DNA of 64,000 nt from Listeria ivanovii subsp. londoniensis (GCF_000763495.1 NZ_CP009576.1:2304001-2368000), one strand, 5' to 3'. Shown: positions 48,445 through 57,479, counted from the stretch's first letter. Notes: generated by a model from the sequence alone, not told the origin. Translations and numbers: made by a program.

Positions 48445-49488
48445 TTATTCGTTTCCATTCCAAAACGGTATAGTTAAAATAAAGGTACTTCCAACTTGAA
48501 GTTCACTTTCGACCTGTAATGTACCTCCGTGAAGCTCAGTCAAATTTTTTGCGATGTGAAGTCCTAACCCTGAACCTCCATGTGCTAAGTTTCTCGACTT
48601 TTCCACACGATAGAGCCGTTCAAAAATTCGCGGTATATCTTCGCTAGAAATCCCTTGTCCATAGTCTTTTACAAAAAACATCGTGGCTTCATCTGTACTA
48701 GTAATTCTAAGTTCAATTGTCGTTCCAGCATCTGAAAACTTCAACGCATTCTCAATTAAATTACATAAAATTCGTGTTACAAACGGCTGATCAGCATATA
48801 GCGGGTCGCAACCAGGATCGATCGTTACATGTATATCTCGATGCTCTCGTTTCAACTGAACATTAAAAGATTCCAACACATTAATGATTAATTGATCTAG
48901 CCAAATTCGGCTTCGATTTAAAACAGGCTGTTTTTTATCAATTGCTGCTACATCCATTAATTCATCTACTAAATCAGTTAAGCGTACCGTTTCACGTTGA
49001 ATGGTTCGCAAGTATTGCTGTTTTTCTGTTTCGGTTACAATCATTCCATCCAAAAGCGCTTCTGAGAATGAACGTATCGAGGCAACTGGAGTTTTAATAT
49101 CATGTGATAAATTCGCAATTAATTCCGTACGTTTTTCTTCGCCATCCTTAATTTGCCGAAACATCTGATCTAATTTTATAGCCATTTCGTTAAAGTCTTC
49201 CGCTAACATTCGAGTCTCTTCTGGACCTTGCACCTTTACTTTTCCAGAGAACTCCCCTTTGGCAATTTTACGGCTTTCTTTACTTAGTGTATCAATCGAT
49301 TGAAAAGCTGGACGCATCAATAAATAATTTATAAAAAAAGCTAGCATACTTGCTCCAAGTGTAATTAAAATGGTAAACACCACTAATTCTGTTCTAAAAA
49401 TCATCTTATACGCACTAATACCAAGAACAATGGTAACTATCAGTACACCGATGCCATATGAAAATAAATTAAGTGTGCGTAATTTCAT
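48445..49488 (-). CDS. sensor histidine kinase
   Basis: 347 residues. Two membrane helices (about 10-27 and 35-57) with almost no extracytoplasmic loop between them, HAMP (about 58-112), HisKA with H129 in NLSHDIKTP, and HATPase motifs NLIENALKFSD, DYGQGIS and GGSGLGLHIA. The tiny loop suggests intramembrane sensing. The start overlaps the regulator gene stop by four bases. Confidence 0.93.
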   Translation of the reverse strand: MKLRTLNLFSYGIGVLIVTIVLGISAYKMIFRTELVVFTILITLGASMLAFFINYLLMRPAFQSIDTLSKESRKIAKGEFSGKVKVQGPEETRMLAEDFNEMAIKLDQMFRQIKDGEEKRTELIANLSHDIKTPVASIRSFSEALLDGMIVTETEKQQYLRTIQRETVRLTDLVDELMDVAAIDKKQPVLNRSRIWLDQLIINVLESFNVQLKREHRDIHVTIDPGCDPLYADQPFVTRILCNLIENALKFSDAGTTIELRITSTDEATMFFVKDYGQGISSEDIPRIFERLYRVEKSRNLAHGGSGLGLHIAKNLTELHGGTLQVESELQVGSTFILTIPFWNGNE

Positions 49489-50174
49489 GATTCCACCGCC
49501 ATTTCAAATTTATAGCCTAACCCCCATACCGTTTTTATAAATATTACCTTTTCATCATTTGCTTGTAACTTTTCTCGCAAATGATGGATGTGCACATTGA
49601 TTGTATTAGCATCTCCATCATATTCATAGCCCCAAACACGTTCTAATAGCTCTGACTTTGAAAAGACCCGTTTGTTTTCGCTAGCTAAAAGCCAAAGCAA
49701 ATCAAACTCTTTGATCGTTAGTTCCAATTCTTCCTGATTTACAAGCACAAGTCGTTTGCTTTTATCTAAAAATAACGATCCATGTTTCAATGTTTCTGGC
49801 TCAGAACTTCGCTTTGATCTTCTCAAAATGTTCTTCACTCGCAGTACTAACTCTCTGGGACTAAATGGTTTTGACATATAATCATCAGCCCCTAAGGTTA
49901 GACCATACAACCGCTCTTTTTCCTGTGTTAGCGCACTTAAATATAAAAATGGTGTGTCTTTTTCTAATTCTTGGATTTCCATTACTAATGTGTGCCCATC
50001 CATTTTTGGCATCATAATATCAACTACTAACAAGTCTACATATTCCGACTTATAAAGCTGTAACGCTACTTCACCATTGTTTGCAGTTAAGACACGAAAT
50101 CCTTCTTTTTCCAAATAGCGCCTACATACATCTACGATTGTTTCTTCATCATCTACTAATAAAATTGTATCCAT
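49485..50174 (-). CDS. OmpR-family response regulator
   Basis: 229 residues. The receiver domain has the acidic pair DD (8-9), phospho-acceptor D52 in VVDIMMP and the switch lysine in SKPF. The C-terminal winged helix is of OmpR type (LTIKEFDLLWLL, GDANTINVHIHHLREKL). It lies upstream of the kinase gene and probably controls the adjacent DM13-doxX operon. Confidence 0.94.
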   Translation of the reverse strand: MDTILLVDDEETIVDVCRRYLEKEGFRVLTANNGEVALQLYKSEYVDLLVVDIMMPKMDGHTLVMEIQELEKDTPFLYLSALTQEKERLYGLTLGADDYMSKPFSPRELVLRVKNILRRSKRSSEPETLKHGSLFLDKSKRLVLVNQEELELTIKEFDLLWLLASENKRVFSKSELLERVWGYEYDGDANTINVHIHHLREKLQANDEKVIFIKTVWGLGYKFEMAVES

Positions 50175-50367
50175 ATGCCCTTCACCTCATATTCTTCGTT
50201 CAAAATTTTGTTAGAAAACAACTAACTATGACTATTATTCTGCCACTACCCTGAAAAAGATACTACTACGCTATTATCATACTAGAAAAAAATTGTTCAT
50301 TACTTGCATAAAGATTATGTAATTCTTAAGTTTGTAAATATAAACGAGATTTTTTACCATATTATGA

Positions 50368-50418
50368 ATAAAAAATAGGCCATTTCCTCCAAAAAGCATT
50401 GGAAAAAATGACCTATTA
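50368..50418 (-). terminator. terminator of the tsaE-tsaB-rimI-tsaD operon
   Basis: Stem AATAGGCCATTT/AAATGACCTATT (wobble included) followed by six T residues on the minus strand, next to the tsaD stop. Confidence 0.87.
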
Positions 50419-50420
50419 CT

Positions 50421-51443
50421 TTAAATATCTTCTAGTAACAAACCTGGATTGGCATTCATTTCAAAATTACTACGTTTTCCTTGCAAAAAACTTACTGTTC
50501 CCGCTGCTGCAATCATCGCTGCATTATCCCCACATAAGGAAAGAGGTGGAATGATTAACTCGGTATCTGGGAGCTCCATTTCAACTTCTTGAATAAGCCG
50601 TGCGCGTAAGCCTTGATTGGCTGCTACACCACCAGCAAGAAGTAGTTGGTTTACTCCATATTTTTTAGCTGCTCGTATTGTTTTCGTCACTAACACATCA
50701 ATCACACTCGCTTGAAAACTTGCTGCCAAATCATTCGGGTTTGGCTCATCTCCGCGTTGTCTTAAATTATGCAATGTATTTATAAAAGAAGATTTCAGAC
50801 CGCTGAAACTAAAATCAAACGAACCATCATCCATCATCGCTCTTGGAAAATGGAATGTATCTTCACCGTCTTTTGCAAGTTTATCAATTTGTACGCCACC
50901 TGGATAGGCTAAACCAAGGGTCCGTGCTACTTTGTCGTATGCTTCTCCAGCTGCATCGTCTCTTGTTTCACCAATAATCTCAAATTCATTTTCATCGCGC
51001 ATTAAAACAAGCTCCGTATGGCCTCCACTAACAACTAAAGACAATAGTGGGAATTTCATTTCTGTTTCAAAACGATTTGCATAAATATGCCCAGCAATAT
51101 GATGCACGCCAATTAAAGGTAAATTATGCATAAAGGCAAGTGTTTTAGCTGCATTTACGCCAATTAAAAGTGCTCCAACAAGACCTGGTCCTTCTGTTAC
51201 AGCAATACCATCTAAGTCATCCATTGTTACATTGGCTTTTTTTAGAGCTTCTTCAATCACCAGTGTAATTTGCTCTACATGATGCCTTGATGCAATTTCA
51301 GGAACTACTCCACCAAAACGTTTATGACTTTCTATTTGGGAAGCCACTACACTTGATATAATTTCATTACCATTTTTCACGACAGAAGCAGCGGTTTCAT
51401 CACAGCTTGATTCTATCCCTAAAATTAATGTATTTTTTTTCAT
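50421..51443 (-). CDS. tsaD: tRNA N6-adenosine threonylcarbamoyltransferase TsaD
   Basis: TsaD completes t6A37 in ANN-decoding tRNAs. 340 residues from [17 protein letters not shown]; metal histidines are in HHIAGH, and GGHTEL and [12 protein letters not shown] are intact. The ATG at 51443 follows GGTGG; an in-frame GTG at 51455 is an alternative start. The four genes tsaE, tsaB, rimI and tsaD overlap in sequence. Confidence 0.96.
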   Translation of the reverse strand: MKKNTLILGIESSCDETAASVVKNGNEIISSVVASQIESHKRFGGVVPEIASRHHVEQITLVIEEALKKANVTMDDLDGIAVTEGPGLVGALLIGVNAAKTLAFMHNLPLIGVHHIAGHIYANRFETEMKFPLLSLVVSGGHTELVLMRDENEFEIIGETRDDAAGEAYDKVARTLGLAYPGGVQIDKLAKDGEDTFHFPRAMMDDGSFDFSFSGLKSSFINTLHNLRQRGDEPNPNDLAASFQASVIDVLVTKTIRAAKKYGVNQLLLAGGVAANQGLRARLIQEVEMELPDTELIIPPLSLCGDNAAMIAAAGTVSFLQGKRSNFEMNANPGLLLEDI

Positions 51444-51919
51444 AAGTCCACCCACATCACTAGCGCATCCTCTTTTGTATCCGGATAATAGTTTTTCCGA
51501 ATGGCGCCGTTTTGAAATCCTAATTTTTTATAGAGTCCTTGTGCTACATCATTAGAAACACGAACTTCTAATGTTATCCGAATTACTCCGCAATCTTTCG
51601 CAATCCGAATCATTTCACGAAGAAGTGCTTCGCCGTAATGGTTTCCTTGATAATCAGGATGAATCGCAATATTCGTAACATGCCCTTCGTCTAGTACTAG
51701 CCAAATTCCAGCATAGCCCACTACTTCATCGTTGTAAGTCGCAAGGATATAATATGCATATTGATTAATAATAAACTCATTTCGAAAAGCAGCTTCCGTC
51801 CATGGTACTGTAAATGCAGCATTTTCAACATTCATAATGCTTTTCAAGTCTGCAATCGTTGCTTCTCGAAATGATAATGGCTCCTTCAAACTCACTCGGA
51901 ACGCCTCGATTCTAGCCAC
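51440..51919 (-). CDS. rimI: ribosomal-protein-alanine N-acetyltransferase RimI
   Basis: 159 residues, GNAT fold with the acetyl-CoA site ([17 protein letters not shown]) and [15 protein letters not shown]. It starts at a GTG (51919) behind GGAG. It overlaps tsaB by 28 bases and tsaD by four. RimI acetylates ribosomal protein S18 in E. coli; its role in the t6A operon is unclear. Confidence 0.92.
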   Translation of the reverse strand: MARIEAFRVSLKEPLSFREATIADLKSIMNVENAAFTVPWTEAAFRNEFIINQYAYYILATYNDEVVGYAGIWLVLDEGHVTNIAIHPDYQGNHYGEALLREMIRIAKDCGVIRITLEVRVSNDVAQGLYKKLGFQNGAIRKNYYPDTKEDALVMWVDL

Positions 51920-52590
51920 TTGCTCTCCGCTTCAGCTAATTTCAAATAATCTGGCACAAAATTATCTGCTGGTTCTCCGGGTAATTTGTTTGCTAATTTT
52001 ACTAGTGAACTCGCGCGTGAATAAGTATAATCACTACTAGCAAAAATAGCTCGTTCTCCAAGAATATCTGTTATGGTTAGGCAGATTTGTTCATTTAGCG
52101 TTCCAGTAAATAATATTGCTTCTGTTTTTTCGTCTTGTTTTAATTTTTCAAGTAAATCTGTTAGCGCAATATGGCTATCGGCTATGACATGGTTCATTTC
52201 ACCTTGAGTTGCTTGATAAACTCCTGCATAAACATTACCCCGGCGTGCATCCATTAAAGCAACTACTTTCCCAGGAAAATACAACCCATTTTCAGCTAAA
52301 AGTCTCAAAGAAGAAATCCCTACGATTGGAATTTTCGCATCCCATGCCATTGTTTTTGCTACTGTCACACCAATTCTTAAGCCAGTATAAGAACCGGGTC
52401 CTTTGGCAACAGCGATTTTCTCTAGATCAGCTGGTTTTACTCCACATTCATCCATTAACGCCGCAATTGCAGGTAACAAACGAACACTATGATTTTTCTT
52501 CAAATTTGTTGTATATTCGCCAATGACAGCCCCCTCAGCAAAAAGTGCTATTGTCATCGTATCAGAAGACGTATCCATTCCAAGTATCAT
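51892..52590 (-). CDS. tsaB: t6A biosynthesis protein TsaB
   Basis: 232 residues, an inactive ASKHA-fold partner of TsaD: MILGMDTSSDTMTIALF, KGPGSYTGLRIGVTVAK and MDARRGNVYAGVY. The metal site of TsaD is absent, as expected. It overlaps tsaE by four bases. Confidence 0.95.
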   Translation of the reverse strand: MILGMDTSSDTMTIALFAEGAVIGEYTTNLKKNHSVRLLPAIAALMDECGVKPADLEKIAVAKGPGSYTGLRIGVTVAKTMAWDAKIPIVGISSLRLLAENGLYFPGKVVALMDARRGNVYAGVYQATQGEMNHVIADSHIALTDLLEKLKQDEKTEAILFTGTLNEQICLTITDILGERAIFASSDYTYSRASSLVKLANKLPGEPADNFVPDYLKLAEAESKWLESRRSE

Positions 52591-53048
52591 TTTTCAAAAA
52601 CCTCCATCGCAAGTCGCTCATACCTTTTGCCAACAGGCTTTGCAACCATTCTGCGTGTATTCTCATCTATATGAAAAAGCCGGATTTCCAAGTACTCACT
52701 CGGTAAATCTTCCTGTACGAATTGAGCCCATTCAACCACGCTTACCCCAGAGCCATAAAAATATTCCTCCAGCCCAAGATCATCAGAAGAAGCATCTTCC
52801 AGTCGGTATACATCCATATGATAAAGCGGCAAGCGTCCTTTTTTATATTCCCGGATAATCGTAAAGGTCGGGCTTTTAATCATTTGTGGAATAAGTAAAC
52901 CTTCGCCAATCCCCTTAGTAAAAGTCGTTTTTCCTGCGCCAAGATCCCCTTCAAGTAAAAGCACATCACCGGCTTGAAGTTTCTCACCTAGCGTTTTTGC
53001 AAGAAGTTTTGTGTCTGATTCGTTTGTCATCACTAATTCGAATTCCAT
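52587..53048 (-). CDS. tsaE: t6A biosynthesis ATPase TsaE
   Basis: 153 residues with the P-loop GDLGAGKTTFTKG near residue 36 and the family segment SPTFTIIREYKKGRLPLYHMDVYRL. TsaE drives the TsaBD complex. It is first in the operon, with no obvious strong promoter seen. Confidence 0.95.
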   Translation of the reverse strand: MEFELVMTNESDTKLLAKTLGEKLQAGDVLLLEGDLGAGKTTFTKGIGEGLLIPQMIKSPTFTIIREYKKGRLPLYHMDVYRLEDASSDDLGLEEYFYGSGVSVVEWAQFVQEDLPSEYLEIRLFHIDENTRRMVAKPVGKRYERLAMEVFEK

Positions 53049-53104
53049 TACCTCACCCGTCCATCATTTTCTCTACATATCATACCATAAAGCGTCCTTA
53101 AAAT

Positions 53105-53143
53105 AAAAAACAAAAAACGCAACGACATAAGCCGCTGCGTCTT
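53105..53143 (-). terminator. terminator of the large lipoprotein gene
   Basis: Ten-bp stem ACGCAGCGGC/GTCGTTGCGT (with wobble pairs) running into a long T-rich tract on the minus strand. Confidence 0.85.
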
Positions 53144-53152
53144 TTCCAAGAA

Positions 53153-54295
53153 TTACAGTCCTGAACCAGATAAATCCATTCCGCTGTACATTTGCGTGTA
53201 AAAATCTGTCACAATGGCAGATAGTTCGTCACTCGAAATGATTTCGTCTTTTGTTGGAAAATCACTAATTGGTACAAATTTTTCTGCTTTCACTTTCACT
53301 TTGAAGGCAATGGACTCTGGCGCTTCTGCATTTGATTTATCTGTCATTTTTACATTGAGTGTCATTGCATCTAATGCATCGTCTTTTCCAGGTTTAACAG
53401 ACACTTTGAAATTAATTGTCCTATCTTTATTCGCTTTTAAATCTTTTGCAACATCTTCTAAGCTTGATTTCGTATCAGCATAGGTTGTTTCAAAATCAGT
53501 TAGGCTTTCTGTACCTTGGCTTTCGATGATTACTTTGAAGTCGGCTTTTACTTTTTCGTCATCCATCATTTTAGCTGCCTCAGCTACTAGATTAGCAATA
53601 TCTGTTTTTGTTAGTGTTACTGAAATCGTGCCATCATCTGCTTCTTTAAAACGATCTTTTTCTAAACCTGTTAAATAGGTATTCAAAAGTTTCGAGCCTT
53701 TTTTGCTTAAATCTTTTGAGGCTGCTTCAACTTTCTTAGTATCTACAGCTGTCTCAGGAACCGTTTCACCAGTTAAAGTGCTAGTTAATTCTTCAGTGCT
53801 TAAATATTTATTTTTTAAATCAGGATATTCCGTGTTAAGTTTCGACCACATTCCGTTTGTTGCTTGATCTAAATAACTAAGTAATGATTCATCTGGTTCC
53901 ACAATAGATTTCAGTGGAATAAATGCACTAGCTGTTTTTGTATTTACTAAAAAGTCTAAGTCGATGGAAATAGGTAGTAAATTGTTCGTAGATGTCACAT
54001 TTAATTTTGATTCCGATTTATTCGCTTTTGTATCAGTTGAAGTCGTCATCGAAAATTTAATATCTTTCAAAATACCTACAGAAGCAGCACTTGAATCTGT
54101 GCTTGGCATACTGATATCTGTTACTCCAAAAGTAGTTGTGTAAGTTGATTGCTCTGGCACATTAGATGCATTTTCTACTGTTTGAATAAATTTACCTTGT
54201 GGTGTTTTTGCTGCTTTTTCTTCGGCGCTTTCCCCACAAGCGCTAAATACTAATAATACGGCTAACAACAACGAAAATAAAATCCCTTTTTTCAT
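53153..54295 (-). CDS. lipoprotein of unknown function
   Basis: 380 residues. The lipobox ends at C20 (LVFSAC). The mature part is rich in S, T, K and D with repeating beta-strand patterns and two similar halves (INFKVSVKPGKDDALDAMTLNVKM is one strand set), a LolA/LppX-like or lipid-binding style of fold by inspection only. It is monocistronic, with its own terminator. Confidence 0.8.
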   Translation of the reverse strand: MKKGILFSLLLAVLLVFSACGESAEEKAAKTPQGKFIQTVENASNVPEQSTYTTTFGVTDISMPSTDSSAASVGILKDIKFSMTTSTDTKANKSESKLNVTSTNNLLPISIDLDFLVNTKTASAFIPLKSIVEPDESLLSYLDQATNGMWSKLNTEYPDLKNKYLSTEELTSTLTGETVPETAVDTKKVEAASKDLSKKGSKLLNTYLTGLEKDRFKEADDGTISVTLTKTDIANLVAEAAKMMDDEKVKADFKVIIESQGTESLTDFETTYADTKSSLEDVAKDLKANKDRTINFKVSVKPGKDDALDAMTLNVKMTDKSNAEAPESIAFKVKVKAEKFVPISDFPTKDEIISSDELSAIVTDFYTQMYSGMDLSGSGL

Positions 54296-54397
54296 ATAAC
54301 TCCTCCAGTTTTTATGTAATGCATTAAACGTAACACATACGCTGTGAATAAAACAAGCGCTTTCTTAATAATTCACTAGACTGACACAAATTAAACT

Positions 54398-54430
54398 AAA
54401 AAACATTTCCCATAAGCGAGAAATGTTTTT
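54398..54430. terminator. terminator hairpin of the small lipoprotein gene
   Basis: Perfect stem AAAAACATTTC/GAAATGTTTTT, with A/T runs on both sides. It overlaps the last base pair of the stop of the small lipoprotein gene. Confidence 0.85.
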
Positions 54431-54809
54431 ATTTCGGATTTACTTTTATGGAAGTGGCGCTTTCAGATATTTTTCCTGGGGCTGGTGAAGTTACATTGGA
54501 ATCTGCTGGAAAAACTGCTTTAACACTATCTCCATCTTTAATATCAGAAAGTTTCATTGCTTTACCTGTTGATTCATTCGTTACGGAAGTATTACCTGTT
54601 ACCGAGATAATTACTTCGCTGGAATAGTCATTTTTTTCTCCACTCCAAGTTAGCACTCCATTTACCGTTAGCTCACTATTATTTTCTAATAAACTAGCAT
54701 CTGTCACGGTTCCCTCAAGCACTAATGCAGGAACTTCTTCTTGATTACAGCCTGCCAAAAATAAAACGATTAATAACATCGGTACAATTACTTTTTTAAA
54801 ACCTGTCAT
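54429..54809 (-). CDS. small lipoprotein, unknown function
   Basis: 126 residues. The lipobox ends at C21 (LFLAGC). The mature domain is short and beta-rich (LEGTVTDASLLENNSELTVNG, LSDIKDGDSVKAVF), resembling OB-fold-like lipoprotein domains such as DUF3221; this is inference. Confidence 0.78.
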   Translation of the reverse strand: MTGFKKVIVPMLLIVLFLAGCNQEEVPALVLEGTVTDASLLENNSELTVNGVLTWSGEKNDYSSEVIISVTGNTSVTNESTGKAMKLSDIKDGDSVKAVFPADSNVTSPAPGKISESATSIKVNPK

Positions 54810-54904
54810 CGCTCTTTCTCGTCCTCTCTGAAGCTTATCGTTCTTCCTAGCATAGCATTTTGAAGAAACGCAGGCAATTGTTTTCCTATTTTCTTAAACA
54901 ATTC

Positions 54905-55261
54905 TTATAGTCCAACCATCATACCAACAAAAGCTGCAACTAGACCAAAAATATAGCTAAGTCCTAAATAAGAAAAAAGGACGCGATAATTAGCTTTCCA
55001 TTTTAATTCCATACTTTCTACTTTAAAAGTGGAAAAAGTGGTGTATCCTCCCATGAAACCTGTCCCTAAAAGAAGTTGCCAAGCTGGATCAATTGCCGAC
55101 GAAATAAGAAACCCAAGTAGAAATGAACCGGTAATATTAATAAAAAAAGTCGCATAGGGAAAATTAGTCTTCCATTTACTTTTAACAAAAACAGATATGC
55201 CGTAACGAAGCATTGCACCGAGAGCCGCACCAAAACCGACCAGTAAGAAATTAACTAACAT
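54905..55261 (-). CDS. crcB2: fluoride channel FluC/CrcB, second subunit
   Basis: 118 residues, four membrane helices, with GAMLRYG, NITGSFLLGF, GTGFMGGYTTFSTF (the TTFSTF polar track). It exports fluoride as a dual-topology dimer. ATG at 55261 behind GGGGGG; it overlaps crcB1 by 11 bases, so the pair may form a heterodimer. Confidence 0.94.
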   Translation of the reverse strand: MLVNFLLVGFGAALGAMLRYGISVFVKSKWKTNFPYATFFINITGSFLLGFLISSAIDPAWQLLLGTGFMGGYTTFSTFKVESMELKWKANYRVLFSYLGLSYIFGLVAAFVGMMVGL

Positions 55262-55640
55262 CACTAGCCCCCCCTTTTAACAAGCGCGTACTAAGCATTG
55301 CTCCAAGCTTCACCATCAAAAGACCGCCAATAAAACTAGTTAGTATATAACTAATTGCAAGCACCATTTCCCCGTTTTTGAGTAACTGAATCGCATCCAC
55401 ACTAAAAGCTGAAAAAGTCGTAAATGCACCAATAAATCCAGTTCCAATCCCATTCAAAATCACTAGCGAAATGCGCGACTTCTCAGCTAAAAATCGCATA
55501 ACAAAAGCTAATAAAAAACAACCAATCAAATTAACAACCAAAGTGGCATACGGAAAGTCGCCTCCACCAAGCCATAAATTAATTGCATAACGACACATTC
55601 CACCAAGCGCTCCAAATAAGCCTACATATAAAAAATACAT
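55251..55640 (-). CDS. crcB1: fluoride channel FluC/CrcB, first subunit
   Basis: 129 residues, four membrane helices, with GGMCRYAI, NLIGCFLLAF and GTGFIGAFTTFSAF. It precedes crcB2. Its leader contains a terminator-like hairpin downstream of a likely promoter. Confidence 0.94.
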   Translation of the reverse strand: MYFLYVGLFGALGGMCRYAINLWLGGGDFPYATLVVNLIGCFLLAFVMRFLAEKSRISLVILNGIGTGFIGAFTTFSAFSVDAIQLLKNGEMVLAISYILTSFIGGLLMVKLGAMLSTRLLKGGASDVS

Positions 55641-55661
55641 CCTCTAAAAACCCCGCTTTAT

Positions 55662-55694
55662 GAAAAACCGCCCTGAAATAAGTAATTTCGGGCA
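55662..55694 (-). terminator. terminator or attenuator in the crcB leader
   Basis: GCCCGAAAT pairs with ATTTC(A)GGGC, followed by GGTTTTTC on the minus strand, 22 bases before the crcB1 ATG. It may end the upstream gene or attenuate crcB, because the best promoter is upstream of it. Confidence 0.6.
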
Positions 55695-55719
55695 GTCACC
55701 GTAGTTCTATTTCTTCTAT

Positions 55720-55749
55720 ACTATAACGCATAACATTCCTATTATTCAA
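55720..55749 (-). promoter_or_regulatory. putative promoter of crcB1-crcB2
   Basis: On the minus strand TTGAAT (55749-55744), an 18-base spacer and TATAGT (55725-55720), overlapping the stop of the GyrI-like remnant. Confidence 0.5.
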
Positions 55750-56066
55750 CTTACCGGAAGTCGAAGGATTGTTCGCATTTTCACTTGGTCAGTTTTCCGA
55801 GGATCGCTCAAATATATCTCATGATGCTTCCGAACCGCGCCTGTATCATTATGAAGCCCTTCTTCCGCCATAAATTGATGTAATTTAGCGATTGTTTCCA
55901 CTTCTTCACTAAACGGGCCGATATGCATCATTTGGACACATTCCCCTTCTAAAAATCGTTCTAATTTCACTCGGCTTATATTAATAGCGGGCTTTTTCTT
56001 CTTAGCAGACTGTTTCGCCCATTCAAGCACTTCTACTGTCACAAAATCCGGTTGCCTAAGACAGGT
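55746..56066 (-). pseudogene. truncated GyrI-like small-molecule-binding protein
   Basis: The frame matches the C-terminal half of GyrI-like proteins (RQPDFVTVEVLEWAK, MMHIGPFSEEVETIAKLHQF, HHEIYLSDPRKTD). The family is about 200 residues; here no N-terminal half is found. The 98-codon part from the GTG at 56042 may still be translated, as that GTG overlaps the stop of the 67-codon gene (GTGA). It is likely a remnant. Confidence 0.65.
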
Positions 56067-56242
56067 ACTTTTTTCTTCAGTGAAGTATACACTAACTTTT
56101 CTACTTTCTCTAGTGTTAGGATCTCTCCGTTCACAATAGAATCTAAAAAATTTCTACCAAATGCTCCAAAAATATCACGTATGTCCCAGCCTCCTGCTAA
56201 AACAGTTGAATGTTCTATAATATCATCAATTAAAGTATACAT
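56039..56242 (-). CDS. small protein, unknown function
   Basis: 67 residues with an excellent ribosome site (GAGAGGAG) before the ATG. Sequence includes EHSTVLAGGWDIRDIFGAFGRN and a lysine-rich end. No family is recognised. Its 3' part covers the truncated N-terminal region of the GyrI-like remnant in another frame, so it may be a new fusion ORF created by a deletion. Confidence 0.55.
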   Translation of the reverse strand: MYTLIDDIIEHSTVLAGGWDIRDIFGAFGRNFLDSIVNGEILTLEKVEKLVYTSLKKKVPVLGNRIL

Positions 56243-56318
56243 TTTTGTCTCCTCTCGAGATCATCATACGAACAAACATCCTTGAAATCAAGTGATAATA
56301 AAATATAGTCGACTTTCT

Positions 56319-56353
56319 TAAAAATAAAAAGCATGCCATTAAGCACACTTTTT
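56319..56353 (-). terminator. terminator of the small membrane-protein gene
   Basis: AAAAAGTGTGC/GCATGCTTTTT stem (with wobble pairs) followed by ATTTTT on the minus strand. Confidence 0.7.
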
Positions 56354-56410
56354 AAATATGTTTCATTTAGTTTTATACAACAAACGTTCTCTATTAAAAG
56401 AAAAACTACT

Positions 56411-56776
56411 CTAGCGTTTTTTATTAGGCTGCTCCATAGCCTCTGATGCAATAAAATATTCGCCATTCTCTTTAAACAAAATAGTCTTTGGGAATTCATT
56501 CCCATTTTTTGCTTTATAAAGTTCCGTTCCTTCACTTAAATAATTCGAAGTGAAATTTTCATCTGGTATTCGATAATGACGAATTCTATGCTCTACCTCA
56601 CCAATTTTCTCTAAAGCATCCTCTTTCTTTGCAGGTTCATACGTCACTATATATAAAACATCCTCAACTTGCATCATTTCCACAAGGTTGTCTCTAAATA
56701 GTAACCACTTTACCCCGAATACTAATGCACAAAGAATTATTACTGACAATATTAATATCAACCATTTTTTCTTCAT
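56411..56776 (-). CDS. small membrane-anchored protein, unknown function
   Basis: 121 residues: basic N-terminus, one membrane helix (WLILILSVIILCALVFGVKWLLF), then an extracytoplasmic domain ending KKR. No family is recognised. It begins 22 bases after the secreted-protein gene at 56798, so the two form an operon; an immunity-type role is possible but unproven. Confidence 0.65.
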   Translation of the reverse strand: MKKKWLILILSVIILCALVFGVKWLLFRDNLVEMMQVEDVLYIVTYEPAKKEDALEKIGEVEHRIRHYRIPDENFTSNYLSEGTELYKAKNGNEFPKTILFKENGEYFIASEAMEQPNKKR

Positions 56777-56797
56777 TCTATTAACTCTCTTTTCATT

Positions 56798-57385
56798 TTA
56801 TTTATTACGGCTTTTGATAAATGTTCCCGTCGCAGTACTTGTATATTTTGTTGTTGACCCAGTGTATATTCCAGCGCCATTATATTTTTTAACCGTATAC
56901 TTTGTAACATCTACATTTCCATATATTGCAGGTCTTGTCCACTTTTTAGGGTCTGCCTTAATATATTGCCCAGCTGAACTTGATTTCGCAACAGACAAAC
57001 TAAACTTACCATAACCCACGCTTGCGCTAACAGACACTTTCACATTACTGAAAAAATAACCAGAAACGTTATACTGATAATATTTCCATTCAGGGTGCCA
57101 AGCTATAAATTCTTTTGAGACCTTTCTTGTTGTCGAAACTTTCGTCCATTTTTCATACCCCAGGCTAGCACTTTTTAATAGCTTTCTTTCTTGATTAACA
57201 GGCTCACTTGGGCTGATTTGATCTCTAACAATAAATTCATCTGGTAATTCATTGCTATTATCTTGTATACCACTTTCGACTTCATTTTGCGTAATAACTG
57301 GAGTTGTATCAACATTCCTTACTGCTGTAGATACAGGTGTAATCGAAATTACTACCACAAGTCCAACTATTATTGGTACCATCAA
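56798..57385 (-). CDS. secreted protein of unknown function, signal region possibly frameshifted
   Basis: About 195 residues. A hydrophobic signal (VPIIVGLVVVISITPVSTA) precedes an acidic linker, then a beta-rich domain with repeated aromatic strands (YGKFSLSVAKSSS, KYTVKKYNGAGIYTGS, KYTSTATGTFIKS). The frame opens with TTG-ATG at 57385, but the ribosome site AAAGGAG is over 30 bases upstream, and a basic stretch (YLRKRIFKR) sits there in another frame. The normal N-terminus may have been lost to a one-base indel. Confidence 0.6.
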   Translation of the reverse strand: MMVPIIVGLVVVISITPVSTAVRNVDTTPVITQNEVESGIQDNSNELPDEFIVRDQISPSEPVNQERKLLKSASLGYEKWTKVSTTRKVSKEFIAWHPEWKYYQYNVSGYFFSNVKVSVSASVGYGKFSLSVAKSSSAGQYIKADPKKWTRPAIYGNVDVTKYTVKKYNGAGIYTGSTTKYTSTATGTFIKSRNK

Positions 57386-57479
57386 TTTCTTTTAAAAATT
57401 CTTTTTCGTAAATATATTTCTCTCCTTTTATGTAAAATCTAGTTTTCAAAATAAGTATATCATGAAATGAATAGACGTC

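Noticed and set aside
55640..55745. Fluoride riboswitch ahead of crcB1
   Set aside because: I could not place the conserved riboswitch core in this leader; only a hairpin with a T run is visible.
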